From contig VXBP01002315.1 of NCBI GenBank assembly GCA_013400115.1, forward strand, positions 125,678 to 189,677: a DNA stretch of 64,000 bases, given 5' to 3'. A model generated the notes under the pieces. It did no database searches and had not been told where the DNA came from. It saw only the letters and a list, made by a program, of their open reading frames with translations. Shown here one piece after another: positions 1-9,484 of this stretch. The number at the start of each line of letters is the position of its first letter. The stretch's first letter is position 1. A program made the position numbers and the translations under genes. This stretch comes from Rhinopomastus cyanomelas (Eukaryota; Chordata; Aves; Bucerotiformes; Rhinopomastidae).

Positions 1-242
1 ATAAACACCTTTATCATATGAATTTGTTTCATTAAATGTATTCAGCTAAATACGTATGAAGCTGTACCCTTGATCTTACTGCCATGATTGCCATCTGATC
101 CCATTTCATTTGGGATTGGAAACTTGGTGAGGGTATGTGGCGTGCCACAGAGATCTCTACAATGTCGTTCTAGAGAATGTATAGGCACACACTTCACAAG
201 GCAACGGGAGGCAAAAAGCACCATTTGCTTAATGAAAAAGAT

Positions 243-436
243 CTATCTAGATAGAACAAAGCAATTCTTCATAATGAAGACAGTCATTGGAATAAGTTTC
301 CCAGAGAAGCTGTGGCACTTTTATCACAGGATATATTTAAAACTTGTCCTGACACGACTCTGGGTAATCTCATCCAGTGGCTTCGACAACAGGTTAGACC
401 GAGTGATCTCAAGAAGTCCCTTCCAGCCTTCTATGA
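243..436 (+). repeat. Old CR1 LINE 3'-end fragment
   Basis: The sequence resembles the end of CR1 ORF2 plus 3' UTR: a 'ttcttcataatgaag' stretch, then 'cccagagaagctgtgg', then a degraded 'gggtaatctcatccagtgg', ending near 'cccttccagccttctatg'. The order matches younger CR1 copies in this window, but divergence is high and there is no open frame of note. It lies in the NALCN intron downstream of domain II. A weak match, so confidence is moderate. Confidence 0.5.
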
Positions 437-3400
437 AGTGCAAGACAACAGGTAATTATGGTCTTCAGTTTCACTGTTGTGTATATGCACTCACCATCTC
501 TTGACAACTTGTACTTTAGCTCAACCCATTATTTGGCTCTGTTAGATTCAGCGAGAAGGTAATTAATATAATTTAGGTTTGAGAGAGTGTTTGCAGCCCA
601 CACAGCAGACCAATTTAAACAACTGAATATCCTGAGATACACTGAGAAAATGTAACTGAAGTTGAGCAAAAATTCCTAGCTGCAGTTCAGGCCAGAATCC
701 AGTACGTTTCTTTCAGCAGGAGACTGTCTTTGCACAAAGTAGCTGCCCTTTGGCTTTTTGTGGTTTGTTCATTTTGAACTGGAGGCAGTAGATTTAATTT
801 GATAGAGATTGCCAGATTTTAGGTTCATTGCAGTTTTGCAGCATTTCCCCACCATGGAAATTCACCTGAAGTTAATTTAACCAAAGGTAACTAACAGGAC
901 CCTGAGTTATCTGAATTACTTCAGACTGCAGAAAACTTATTGGCTGGACCAGAAGAAAACAAAGATTGTTTGGTGCTACTAGCATGGTTTGCTGATGAAA
1001 TTTTAGCCAGGGCTAGATTCCTGCTTTCTGTTATTCCCTTTCACAAGAGATGGGGGGGTGGTTCTTTTTCTGTTCATGTAGTGATGGACTGCCTCTTTAG
1101 AGTAGAAGATACGTGTAAGAATTCTCCTTTAATTTGGAAATAATGCTCCTACTCATTGGATGACATGAAGGAAAAATGTGCAGGCTTCCTCACCTTCTGC
1201 TCAGTTTTAAAAAGAGTGCCTGATGAATTTTTGAGGAGCTATAAAGAGAAGTCCTCTGAATTCTACATGGAGATTAAGAGACTTGCTTACATGCTACTAC
1301 CTTAATATCTCAGTAAAAATATAAAGAATTAATCCTCCTAAGCACCTGCCCTTCTTTAATGACTGAACAAGGAACTAAGCTGCTATTTTTATAAGCACAC
1401 AGTGGTTATATACGAAGCATACACAACAGCACAAGCTCCTATGGGACTATGACACTGTTTAGAAAAGGCAATGCAGACCTGTGTGACAGAGAAGGACCCA
1501 AAGGTGAACACATGGATTTGCAGAACCCAATTGCCATCAGAATAATAAGTACTGCTACACTGGTGATATCAAAGGTAAGTAAGCATTTTCCTCCCCGGTG
1601 ATATGAACGAAGCAGCAGAAGCTTACACTTATATTTCTGTTACTTTTACTCACATGCTCACAGGAAATCTGTCTGGCATGCCTTTTCCTTGAAAAGAGTA
1701 TAGTTTGAATATGATCTTTGACCAGAATTTTCAAAGGTCCCTATTTCATACAATGAAGTCTTCCTCCAAGAAAGCCCTTCACATTTAATGCATTTTCTTG
1801 ACAAATAATATTGTATTACATATACTTGGGATTGGCAACTTCTGAATTAACACTTAGGTGTTTAATTCAGCATTGGACATCAAACATACAAGCCAGAATT
1901 GGTGATCCATTGACATTGTTTTTATAGAAGGTGAGGTAAAAGGTAGGAAAAAAGCCTTCAGGAGACTTCCAAAAATTTCTTAGGTATTAAAAAGTGTCTG
2001 ACACAAACAGTTTTCCAGACAACCACATTTCCAGTCTTGAGAAGACAGCCTGTTTTCTAGAAATGGATATATTATCTGTAAAATTACTACTTTTGACATA
2101 TCTCTACATTAAATGCTCAGCATGTGGCCCAGTAATGAAGGACCAATTTGAATTTTGTTACCTTTCTACTATCCTTCCTCTATGAGGAAAAGAAGGATTT
2201 CATGCATTTTTATGTAACACTTAAAATTCAGTTTAGGACCATTTCTGTACTTTTAGTTTCTTAATAAAATGTGCTTGACCCTTATCTTTCCTGCCACTTG
2301 TTACATGGGATCAGATATAAAGACAAGGTAATTTTTCACTTTGATTTTATTTTGTAGTTATTTCCCATTTGGAATTACCTCAAACACTGTCCCCAGAATA
2401 AAAATACTCCAGAGGCAAGAAAATCTAACTAGGCTTCAGAAAAGCTTCTTGATTTTCACACACACATTCTCATACATATAAAATTTGATGCCGAGTGTGT
2501 TTAAATTAGCTATACCATTTATAGCACCTTGTTCACACAATATGTTCATGAAAAACCCTCATGCTGAAACTCTCACTGTGATGCTGCATCCTCAGCTCAG
2601 AGAATTTGGAAGCAGTGCTACTGAAGAAATTGTCACTGGCATCTTCCTAGATCTGCTGAATGCCTGGAGGTGCTGGTGCAAGGAACTAGGCTCTGGCAAA
2701 GAGTTCCAATCAAATGTGTTCAGTATCCCAGAGGAAAGCGTAGCAAGACAGTCATGACCAGGTGAGCTTTCTGTGTTGTAGCTCTTTATTGCACAGTTGC
2801 AAGAGGTATCATTAAGATAAAAACATCAATTAGATGAAAAGAACTCTTGAAAAAGGAACTAAATATCTAGATCGTTCTTAATGCCTTTTTGATTTTTCAC
2901 AGCTCTGCTCCAGGTTTGAGACATTCCTATACATATGCAAACACTTAGGGATGTCAGGTAGAAAGCCTCCAAATCCCCTTTCCCCCATCTCTTCCTTTAC
3001 TGATAGACAAAATATCTCTTCTGCAACATAACTCAACATAGCTGTTGGAGCCTGGTGTCTGAAAAATTCATTACAAGTATTTGACCCACCTCTGTTGCTG
3101 GCCACTACTGAAGGTGGCAGTGAGCTGTGTGGTTTGGTTCTACTTATCAATAATGTAGAGTGGGGAGAAAAAGTGAAACACATTCACACTGGAAAGTACA
3201 ACTGGGTCATAAAGTGTGAGCACACTTTTGTTTCTCACTGAATAAAGGAGCTGTCAATAGGTCTGCCAAAATGATGTTTCCACTGCCAGGACACTGAGAC
3301 TCCTTAGTATTAATAGAAGTAAGGTCAAAACTATCTTCTGAATGAATAATGACTGTATCTGAATGTCCTGGACTTCCCCTAGAAGCAGTTTGCTTTCAAA

Positions 3401-3972
3401 TATTAAGCTGCCTCATTGGAAATAGATTTGAGGAGAGGAAAATGGAGATGAAGGGAAAGCAAAAGAATGAAGTCCTTGAAAAACACTACCAGTAAAGCAT
3501 CAGCAAACTAGCTGTATGCAGGGGGACCACACTTTGATTATTTTGGACTACCTTCCTAATACTTTGTTCTATTATGGACTACACACTTAAAATTCTTATT
3601 AAAAAGAAAATAATTTTCAGGAAATCATGACACAAATTTGATCCTACTAATTCTGATTTATTTATAATACACACTGATTTATTTACTTAGAAAAATCCGA
3701 GAGTTAGTTTGAATGCTAAACATTGGTTTTTTCCAAGATGCCTCAGTTAAACTGCCAAAATTGCTTGCAAATGTACATAGGTCACTTCACCCAGCGAAAG
3801 GCCAAATTCTAAAGCTCCATGTACAGGGGCACAACCATGAACACACAAACAAATTTGACTAGAATGACTGTTCATCAAGAGAAATAATAATGTAGCAGAT
3901 TCATCAGTAGAAAAAGAAACGTATTTTCATATAGTGCATTGTTAAATTTAATTTTGCTATGGCAAGTGGTAA
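437..3972. other. Intronic stretch without recognised features
   Basis: This is ordinary AT-rich intronic sequence between two CR1 fragments. The short open frames are not supported by any recognised domain. I looked on the minus strand for the next NALCN exon (the start of the domain II-III linker) and did not find it. Confidence 0.6.
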
Positions 3973-4768
3973 ATCATAGAATCATAGAATCACTACGGTT
4001 TGGAAGGGACCTCGAAAGATCATCCAGTCCAATCCACCTGCAACAGCAGGATCACCTAGACCAAGTCACACAGGAACACATCCAGGCGGGTCTTGAATAT
4101 CTCGAGTGACTCCACAACCCCCCTGGGCAGCCTGTTCCAGTGCTCCGTCACCCTCACCGTGAAGAAGTTCCTTCTCAGGTTGATGTGGAACCTCCTATGT
4201 TCCAGCTTACAGCCATTGCCCCTCGTCCTATCACTACATGACACTGAAAATAGCCCAGATCCATCCTCCTGACAGCCACCCCTCAAATATTTATAGACAT
4301 TAATGAGGTCACCCCTCAGTCTCCTCCAAGCTAAAGAGACCCAGCTCCCTCAGCCTCTCCTCATAAGGGAAGTGTTCCACCTCTCTCATCATCTTTGTTG
4401 CCCTACGCTGAGCTCTCTCCAGAAGCTCCACATCCCTCTTGAACTGAGGAGCCCAGAACTGGACACAATACTCCAGGTGTGGTCTCACCAGGGCAGAGTA
4501 GAGGGGGAGAAGAACCTCTCTTGATCTGCTAACCACCCCCCTTCTAATCCATCCCAGGATGCTGTTGGCCCTCTTGGCCACAAGAGCACATTGCTGGCTC
4601 ATAGTCATCTTGTTGTCCACCAGGACCCCCAAGTCCCTTTCCCCTACACTACTCTCCAACAGGTCAGTCCCCAGCTTATACTGGTACCTGGGGTTGTTCT
4701 TGCCCAGATTTAAGACTCCGCACTTACTCTTGTTATAGCTCCAGCCTGTCCAGATCTCACTGACAATA
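3973..4768 (-). mobile_element. CR1 LINE, 5'-truncated 3' end (ORF2 C-terminus and UTR)
   Basis: Read on the minus strand, this holds the last part of CR1 ORF2 (a frame at 4659-4309 with the CR1 hallmark 'PHLEYCVQFWAP', then a second frame at 4286-4056 with 'CKLEHRRFHINLRRNFFTV'), followed by the 3' UTR. It ends in the tandem 'atcatagaatcatagaatca' tail at 3973-3992. The two ORF pieces are separated by a frameshift and stop, so the copy is dead. It is moderately young judging by its similarity to the copies at 29117, 55991 and 59498. It stops at 4768 in the part encoding the post-RT region, the usual 5' truncation of CR1. Confidence 0.93.
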
Positions 4769-5116
4769 TACAGATTTTAAAGCAGATTTAACAAATGCAA
4801 GGAAAAAACCCATCAAGAACCACTACACAAAGATACACCATGTCAGACACTAGAAGTTCCCAAATCCCTGGAGAGTGATATCACTGAACCATGAAATATC
4901 ACTGGAGAATGAAATACCACTATGTATCTTTCGCTTTCTTACGTTGATCCCTAACATCTACTGGTCACTGTCAGAGACTAGACAGTGAATCGGGAAGACT
5001 TGTGCTTTGACCTAGTACAACTGTTATATGCTGGCACTAGAAGGTCTTCCTCAGAAAACTTCATAATAATGTTATAAGTTAATTTGCATTAGTTTTTTTA
5101 CCAGGCACATAGGTAG

Positions 5117-5170
5117 TGAAAAGAACAGAGAGACATGATAGAAGCTGAAGCGCAGGCTGCCACTGATGAG
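5117..5170 (+). mobile_element. ERV gag-like fragment fused to a CR1
   Basis: About 50 bases here closely match the gag-derived segment at about 7455-7506 in the provirus remnant of this window; both contain 'gatagaagctgaagc' followed by 'caggctgc'. The fragment runs directly into CR1 sequence at about 5171, so an ERV piece was either the insertion site of the CR1 or was captured at its 5' end. It codes for nothing on its own. Confidence 0.65.
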
Positions 5171-5560
5171 GCTGGGGAGGGGCTGTTTAGGATGTCAGGT
5201 AGTGACAGGACTATGGGGAATGGAGCAAAGCTGGAGATGGGTAGATTTAGAGTGGATGTGAGGAGGAAGTTCTTCACTGTGAGAGTGGTGAGAGCTTGGA
5301 ATGGGTTACCCAGGGAGGTGGTGGAGGCCCCGTCCCTGGAGGTGTTTAAGGCCAGGCTGGATGAGGCTGTGGCCGGCCTGATCTAGGGTGGGGTGTCCCT
5401 GCCCATGGTAGGGGAGTAGGAACTGGATGATCCTGTGGTCCCTTCTAACACTGACTGACTGTATGACTTGGTCTGGGTGATCCTGCTGTGTCAGGGGGAT
5501 TGGACTGGATGATCTTTCAAGGGCCCTTCCAATCCCTAATGATTCTATGATTCTATGAAA
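5171..5560 (+). mobile_element. CR1 LINE 3' end with composite (two-part) tail
   Basis: The segment has the C-terminus of CR1 ORF2 (frame 5135-5386, 'MSGSDRTMGNGAKLEMGRF' and 'RAWNGLPREVVEAPSLEVF'). A 3' UTR follows that first reaches 'ggatgatcctgtggtccc...ctgactgactgtatga' and then continues into a second CR1-type tail, 'tctgggtgatcctgctgtgt' to 'tccctaatgattctatgatt'. The same two-part tail is present at 49829-50386 and 60653-61033. The copy is strongly 5'-truncated, starting in the last 80 codons of ORF2. Confidence 0.9.
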
Positions 5561-6697
5561 TCGTATCAACCACCGGTCACAAGAAACTGCCAAGCAACTG
5601 TCATTCTACTTTCAGGTGATGTTGATACCTGAAGTGCTTGGATGGAGACATGGGCTACTGGAAGCTGTCCTTACCTGAGAATGGTATCTAGGGGTAAGGA
5701 CTGCATAAGGCTCACCTCTGAAGTCAGTGACCATCATCTTGAATACTAGGCAACATCATACTTACAAAGCAGTAATTTTAGGGTAGAGGTCTGAAAGAAC
5801 TTATATTTGAATGTAGTACACTTGGGTCACCAAAGTCAGTCTAGTCACTCACCAGTCTCAGGCCACTGTCGTTACAACAAGACATGCAGGTACTCTACAT
5901 CATTTAATTACTGACTGTGGATAAAATAATCTTGTGGAATTATGACATGCCTGGTGAAAAAACAAACCTACGAAACACAATACAGGTGCTGTTGGAGCTG
6001 TTAAGAAGTTAAATATATTTTTTTAAGAATAATATTCATACAAGGAATGTGCAGACAGTTTCATGGCTTGGGAACATATTCAGCATTTACATAAAACTGG
6101 GCTGATTTTAAAAGGGATAGGTTGTCTTTCTGCAGCCTACAAAAATCAGGGCACTTTGATATTGTACCTTGGACCAGCGTGTGGATGTGTGTGCACGCTT
6201 GCATTCACGTACAAGTGTGTAACAAAGGTACTTGCAGGACCTGAAGTGGAGAAAAACTTTGATTCTAAAATGGATTGAACAGATGTGTATGCCTGCTTAA
6301 TAAGGGGCAAAAGCATATGTTTTCATTGTTTTATGGCTGGAAAGCAGGTCCAAAATATACATTCAGGACATGGCAATTAGATGCCTTTAACAGAAAAATA
6401 TACATCTGCAAGTACACACATCTTGCACTTACAGCCTCACTCTTTCAAATAGCATAAAACCAATTTGAAGAAGGAGAGCTTGTCCTAGTATTTTGATAAG
6501 TGCTTTTTTGCCCCAAACAACTTACACTACTGCCTAGAGGCTACCTCATCCTCGCAGAACTCACAAGTTCTTTTTAGTGCAGAAAGTAACACTGCAAGCT
6601 TTTTAATTACCTCAACGAACTGTCTATATAATGAAAAAAAAATCTGATTCAGGTTTTTTTTTCATGTTTTAAATAAAGATTCTTTACTTTTGCTTTC
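5561..6697. other. Intronic stretch without recognised features
   Basis: Between the CR1 tail and the 5' LTR I see only AT-rich intronic DNA. Short open frames at 6063-6457 have no recognisable domain. Confidence 0.6.
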
Positions 6698-6943
6698 TGT
6701 GGGGAGGCTACAGTGGGTACATAGACCCTTTGACTGAAGCAGAAGAGTTTGACCTTGGACAGATGAAAGTGTGCCCTTGACAGCAAGGAGTCAGAACTAT
6801 CTGAAGAATGTAAACAACTGACTGTGCTAGGAGAAACTTGGCACAGAGATGGAGCGAGGGGTGTATGAAGCTGAAACGCTACGGACCACTTGTTTTTATA
6901 TGTGTTGTACCAATAAAATAAGGCCACCTGCGTGCAGAAAGGG

Positions 6944-6950
6944 TATAAAA
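6944..6950 (+). promoter_or_regulatory. LTR TATA box
   Basis: TATAAAA about 17 bases before the AATAAA in the LTR. The compact TATA / poly(A) spacing (short R) is normal for avian class II LTRs. There is no evidence that the promoter is still active. Confidence 0.7.
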
Positions 6951-6966
6951 AGGAACTAGCTGTGCT

Positions 6967-6972
6967 AATAAA
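6967..6972 (+). promoter_or_regulatory. LTR polyadenylation signal
   Basis: AATAAA inside the LTR, between the TATA box and the U5 segment, as expected for a retroviral poly(A) signal. It is on the plus strand, antisense to NALCN. Confidence 0.65.
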
Positions 6973-7038
6973 GCACCTTCGAGTGCTTGCACGTTGGTCT
7001 TGGACTTGGTGTCACGTGTCCATCGTGACAGTGACATC

Positions 7039-7056
7039 TGGTGACCCTCAACGTGC
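7039..7056 (+). other. Retroviral primer-binding site, tRNA-Trp-like
   Basis: 'tggtgaccctcaacgtgc' follows the LTR by two bases. The first nine bases match the tRNA-Trp-complementary site used by avian sarcoma-leukosis viruses, and the rest is close to it with a small change. Assignment to Trp is from known family usage. Confidence 0.7.
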
Positions 7057-7189
7057 AAGATGCACAGGACAGCGGGAAGAGCTGTGGGCGTGGAGGCCAA
7101 TATAGCGGCGCAGCGGGAAGAGCTGCTGCACGATCCTGACTTTGAACAACACTGGATAAAGGTGAGCTAGCCAGGAACAACGGGTGTTA

Positions 7190-7831
7190 ACCTCTGGAAA
7201 GAAGAGAGTATCACACTCCCTACATGGAAACTGGTCTGGGAGAAAAAGGAGCTTAGCCTGGCGGAATTGCCTCTGCAGAAAAGGTTGCTTTGGTGCAAAA
7301 AACACGGCCTTGAAGCAAATACCACAGCTGCTTTTAGTGTATCTAAGGGGCAAGGACTAGGAGATGAACTTTTTGATGCTGCCACTCGCGGTTCTAAAGC
7401 CACTACTGAATTGTTAACTACATGGTGCCTGCTTTTTGAAAGTCTAAAAGAAAAGAGCAGAGATAGAAGTGATAGAAGCTGAAGCACAGGCTGCTGCTGG
7501 TGAGGACGTTAAAACGCCAAATAGAATAGACCCTCCCCCAGAGAGTAATGGGGGCGGCTGTAAGCCTAAGGGGTTTGTCAAGCTGTCTGCCTTGTGTGAC
7601 TCAGATTCTGATGTTATAAAACCAAATAGGGAGGATGAAACGGTGACCCATATCCTGCCCTGCTTACTGCAGTGGGTTTCTGCAGTCATCCTAGACATGA
7701 ATGCAGTGACTGTTTTCCAGGCACAGACCTGGGGTCACGCAGGTGTTAGATCTCAAGAGCCCGACACTCTCCTAAAATCTTCAGCTGAGATTCCATTTGA
7801 TCCAGGAGGATGGATTCTGAGAAAGAATTAA
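7190..7831 (+). pseudogene. Retroviral gag N-terminal (matrix-type) remnant
   Basis: After the primer site and a possible splice donor ('aaaggtgagc' near 7158), a frame from about 7236 to 7482 encodes a matrix-like sequence (for example 'LLWCKKHGLEANTTAAF' and 'LLTTWCLLFESLKE'). It stops, and a second frame at 7469-7831 continues with an acidic, proline-containing stretch. A small insertion or deletion near 7470 separates the two frames, and there is no clear start codon. No capsid major homology region or zinc knuckle is seen downstream, so the rest of gag is lost. Assignment rests on position after the primer site and general resemblance to avian class II gag. Confidence 0.65.
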
Positions 7832-8676
7832 ATTTATGTCCCCCTGACTTGTTCAGAATTCACAGAAAAGTTAACAAAGACACAAAATGTCATGATACTT
7901 AGACAGAGGTACACACAAAGGTGAAAAAAGTTGGTTTTATAGGTGTTTTACAAAGATTCATAGTTATTACGAGCTGCAGGAAGAAGTGCAGTGACAAACT
8001 GCCATACAACTTGACAAAAAGTCTCTGTTAGACATTGAAAGAGAACAGTGTGAGGATTCCTTCTGCACACCATTGTCAAGGTTTAAGAGCTGTATGTTAT
8101 CTTACTGCAAGCTGTGGACTTGCTGTGAAAGCAGGTGTGACAGACCCTAGAGCGAGCGGTGGTGATCGAAGAGCAAAGGAGTTGCTTGGCTAAAGCTTGA
8201 GACTGTAAATCTAAGAGTTGTGGATTCAGACCCTAGGTCAAACACTAAATCTTACCGCTGTAAGAGCTGAAATTGTTAAGATGAAATGAACTTTTGCTTG
8301 TATTTTGGTTCTAACTGATCAGAAAACTGTATACAGAACAGTGATGAACCTGAGATGGACAAAACCACAGGACTCCGTTAAGAGAGAACTCAGCAGATGG
8401 GCCAGAGAGGGGGCTGTGGTGTGGGCATCCGGTGTGGCCAGCATTTGGGGGGGACCAGTGGCCGATAGCTCACCCCCTCCCTTTCTTACTGCCCGCTGCT
8501 GAGAAGTAGCAGTCCAGGACTCCTCCCCACCACTTCTCCCCGCCGCAACGAGAGGCACCAGTTGCTGGAGTATTCACCCTTTCTCCACCACCACGACTCC
8601 TCATGTATTGTTGCATTTCCTGTAAGTTTGGATGTATTTGTTTGCCCTGCTGAAATGGTTATTGCTATTGCGAAAA

Positions 8677-8946
8677 CAAAAAAGGGGAGGTGGACACCTA
8701 ACTCTGAAGGAACGTTTAGCTAAAGCCTTGTATGTTCTTAATTTTTTGGGTTGTACTCTAGAGGAGCCTCCTCATATCTCTGGGCCCTGCTATTGAAAAG
8801 GTTCATGGTTCTGCTCAAGTGCCGATACGAGACCTTGAGTCAGGACAATGGGGAGGACTTTTCCCTCTTACTACCTGGGGACAAGGTTTTGCTTGCGTCT
8901 CCACCAAGGATCCCTGCTCGTTGCGTTCGTCCTTATCCCAAGCAGT
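8677..8946 (+). pseudogene. Retroviral integrase C-terminal remnant (pol)
   Basis: One frame from about 8677 holds 'LTLKERLAKALYVLNFLG', typical of the end of the integrase core in alpha/betaretrovirus-like elements. It stops near 8797 through a frameshift at 'gggccctgct'. A second frame then continues with 'RDLESGQWGG' and 'LTTWGQGFACVSTKD', which fits the SH3-like C-terminal DNA-binding domain, and the last stretch 'ARCVRPYPK' is shifted again. The zinc-binding and DDE catalytic parts are absent. The product is non-functional. Confidence 0.78.
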
Positions 8947-9194
8947 GATTGAGAGGAGCCCTTCATCAGCAGGGGCTTTTCTGGTGCCTCCCATGGTATT
9001 GGAGGAAGGAGATCTCTGTTTACCCAGTCTGTCATCACTATTGTGATCATTTTGAGTTTATTATTGCTTTTAAGGGTGCTAATGGTTTGGGGTTTAGTTT
9101 CATTACTTAAATATCCTATGCTTTTGAACATGCTTTTGCCTCCTTTGCATATGCATAATGTTTGGCTAACCCTTGCTATTGATTTTTCTGTTTA

Positions 9195-9436
9195 GCCTGT
9201 GGTCATGGTTGTGAACAAATTGATGGTATGTGTTGTATGAACCTAGCAGATCACTCTAAGTCCATCCATAAATGCATACAAGAATTGATGCAAGCTACAT
9301 AGAAAATGCAAGAAGATGTGAGGTTTTTTTGGGCTGAATGAGTGGTTAAACAGGTGGGACATAGAAGGTTGGTTAATGGGACTGGTAAAAACTGGATTGT
9401 TAATATTGTGTATATTGTTTGGTGATTGCCCCTGAA
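9195..9436 (+). pseudogene. Retroviral env transmembrane-subunit remnant
   Basis: The segment carries a CX6CC disulfide motif (about 9210-9236) with the following 'MNLADHSKSIHK', the usual end of the heptad/loop region of class I fusion subunits. The frame is broken by a TAG at 9300-9302. A further frame holds the 'WDIEGWL' pre-membrane region and a hydrophobic span ending in a stop near 9433. The fusion peptide and the whole surface subunit are missing, so it cannot make a functional envelope. Confidence 0.75.
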
Positions 9437-9453
9437 AAAGTGCAATGGCTGTA

Positions 9454-9484
9454 TTTGGTCTTGGACTCGGTGTCGCGTGTCCAC
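9454..9484 (+). mobile_element. 3' LTR scrap (U5 only)
   Basis: 'ttggtcttggactcggtgtc' and the following 'gcgtgtccac' match the U5 region of the 5' LTR (about 6995-7023) with three or so differences. No U3, TATA or poly(A) signal precedes it, so most of the 3' LTR is deleted. The last bases up to about 9490 no longer match. Confidence 0.7.

Larger units (their letters stand above)
6698..7036 (+). mobile_element. 5' LTR of the ERV remnant
   Basis: It begins at TG (6698) and ends at CA (7036), two bases before the primer-binding site, as in alpharetroviruses. U3 carries a CCAAT-type box near 6909 and a TATA box at 6944-6950. R/U5 carries an AATAAA at 6967-6972. The U5 stretch 'ggtcttggacttggtgtc' recurs in altered form at about 9456, which identifies it as LTR. 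The 5' boundary is inferred from the TG and is less certain than the 3' boundary. Confidence 0.8.
6698..9484 (+). mobile_element. Endogenous retrovirus remnant (class II / alpha-beta-like), internally deleted
   Basis: In order, this holds: a 5' LTR (6698-7036); a primer-binding site resembling tRNA-Trp (7039); the N-terminal part of gag (about 7190-7831); an unassigned stretch (7832-8676); the C-terminal part of integrase (8677-8946); the transmembrane part of env (9195-9436); and a short U5 scrap matching the 5' LTR (9454-9484). Capsid, nucleocapsid, protease, reverse transcriptase, RNase H, the integrase core and the env surface subunit are missing. Every remaining coding piece has frameshifts or stops. 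It is a fossil provirus in the NALCN intron, transcribed in the opposite direction to the gene. The Trp-type primer site and gag type point to a class II avian ERV; the family name is not determined. Confidence 0.85.

Noticed and set aside
88..504. Open frame of 138 codons at the left edge
   Set aside because: Overlaps a decayed CR1 3' end and shows no domain; treated as a chance reading of a repeat.
4303..4524. Plus-strand frame in the 3973-4768 region
   Set aside because: Antisense shadow of the CR1 ORF2 C-terminus. The same holds for 5306-5593, 29230-29799, 46406-46858, 49973-50218, 59478-59732 and 60621-61016.
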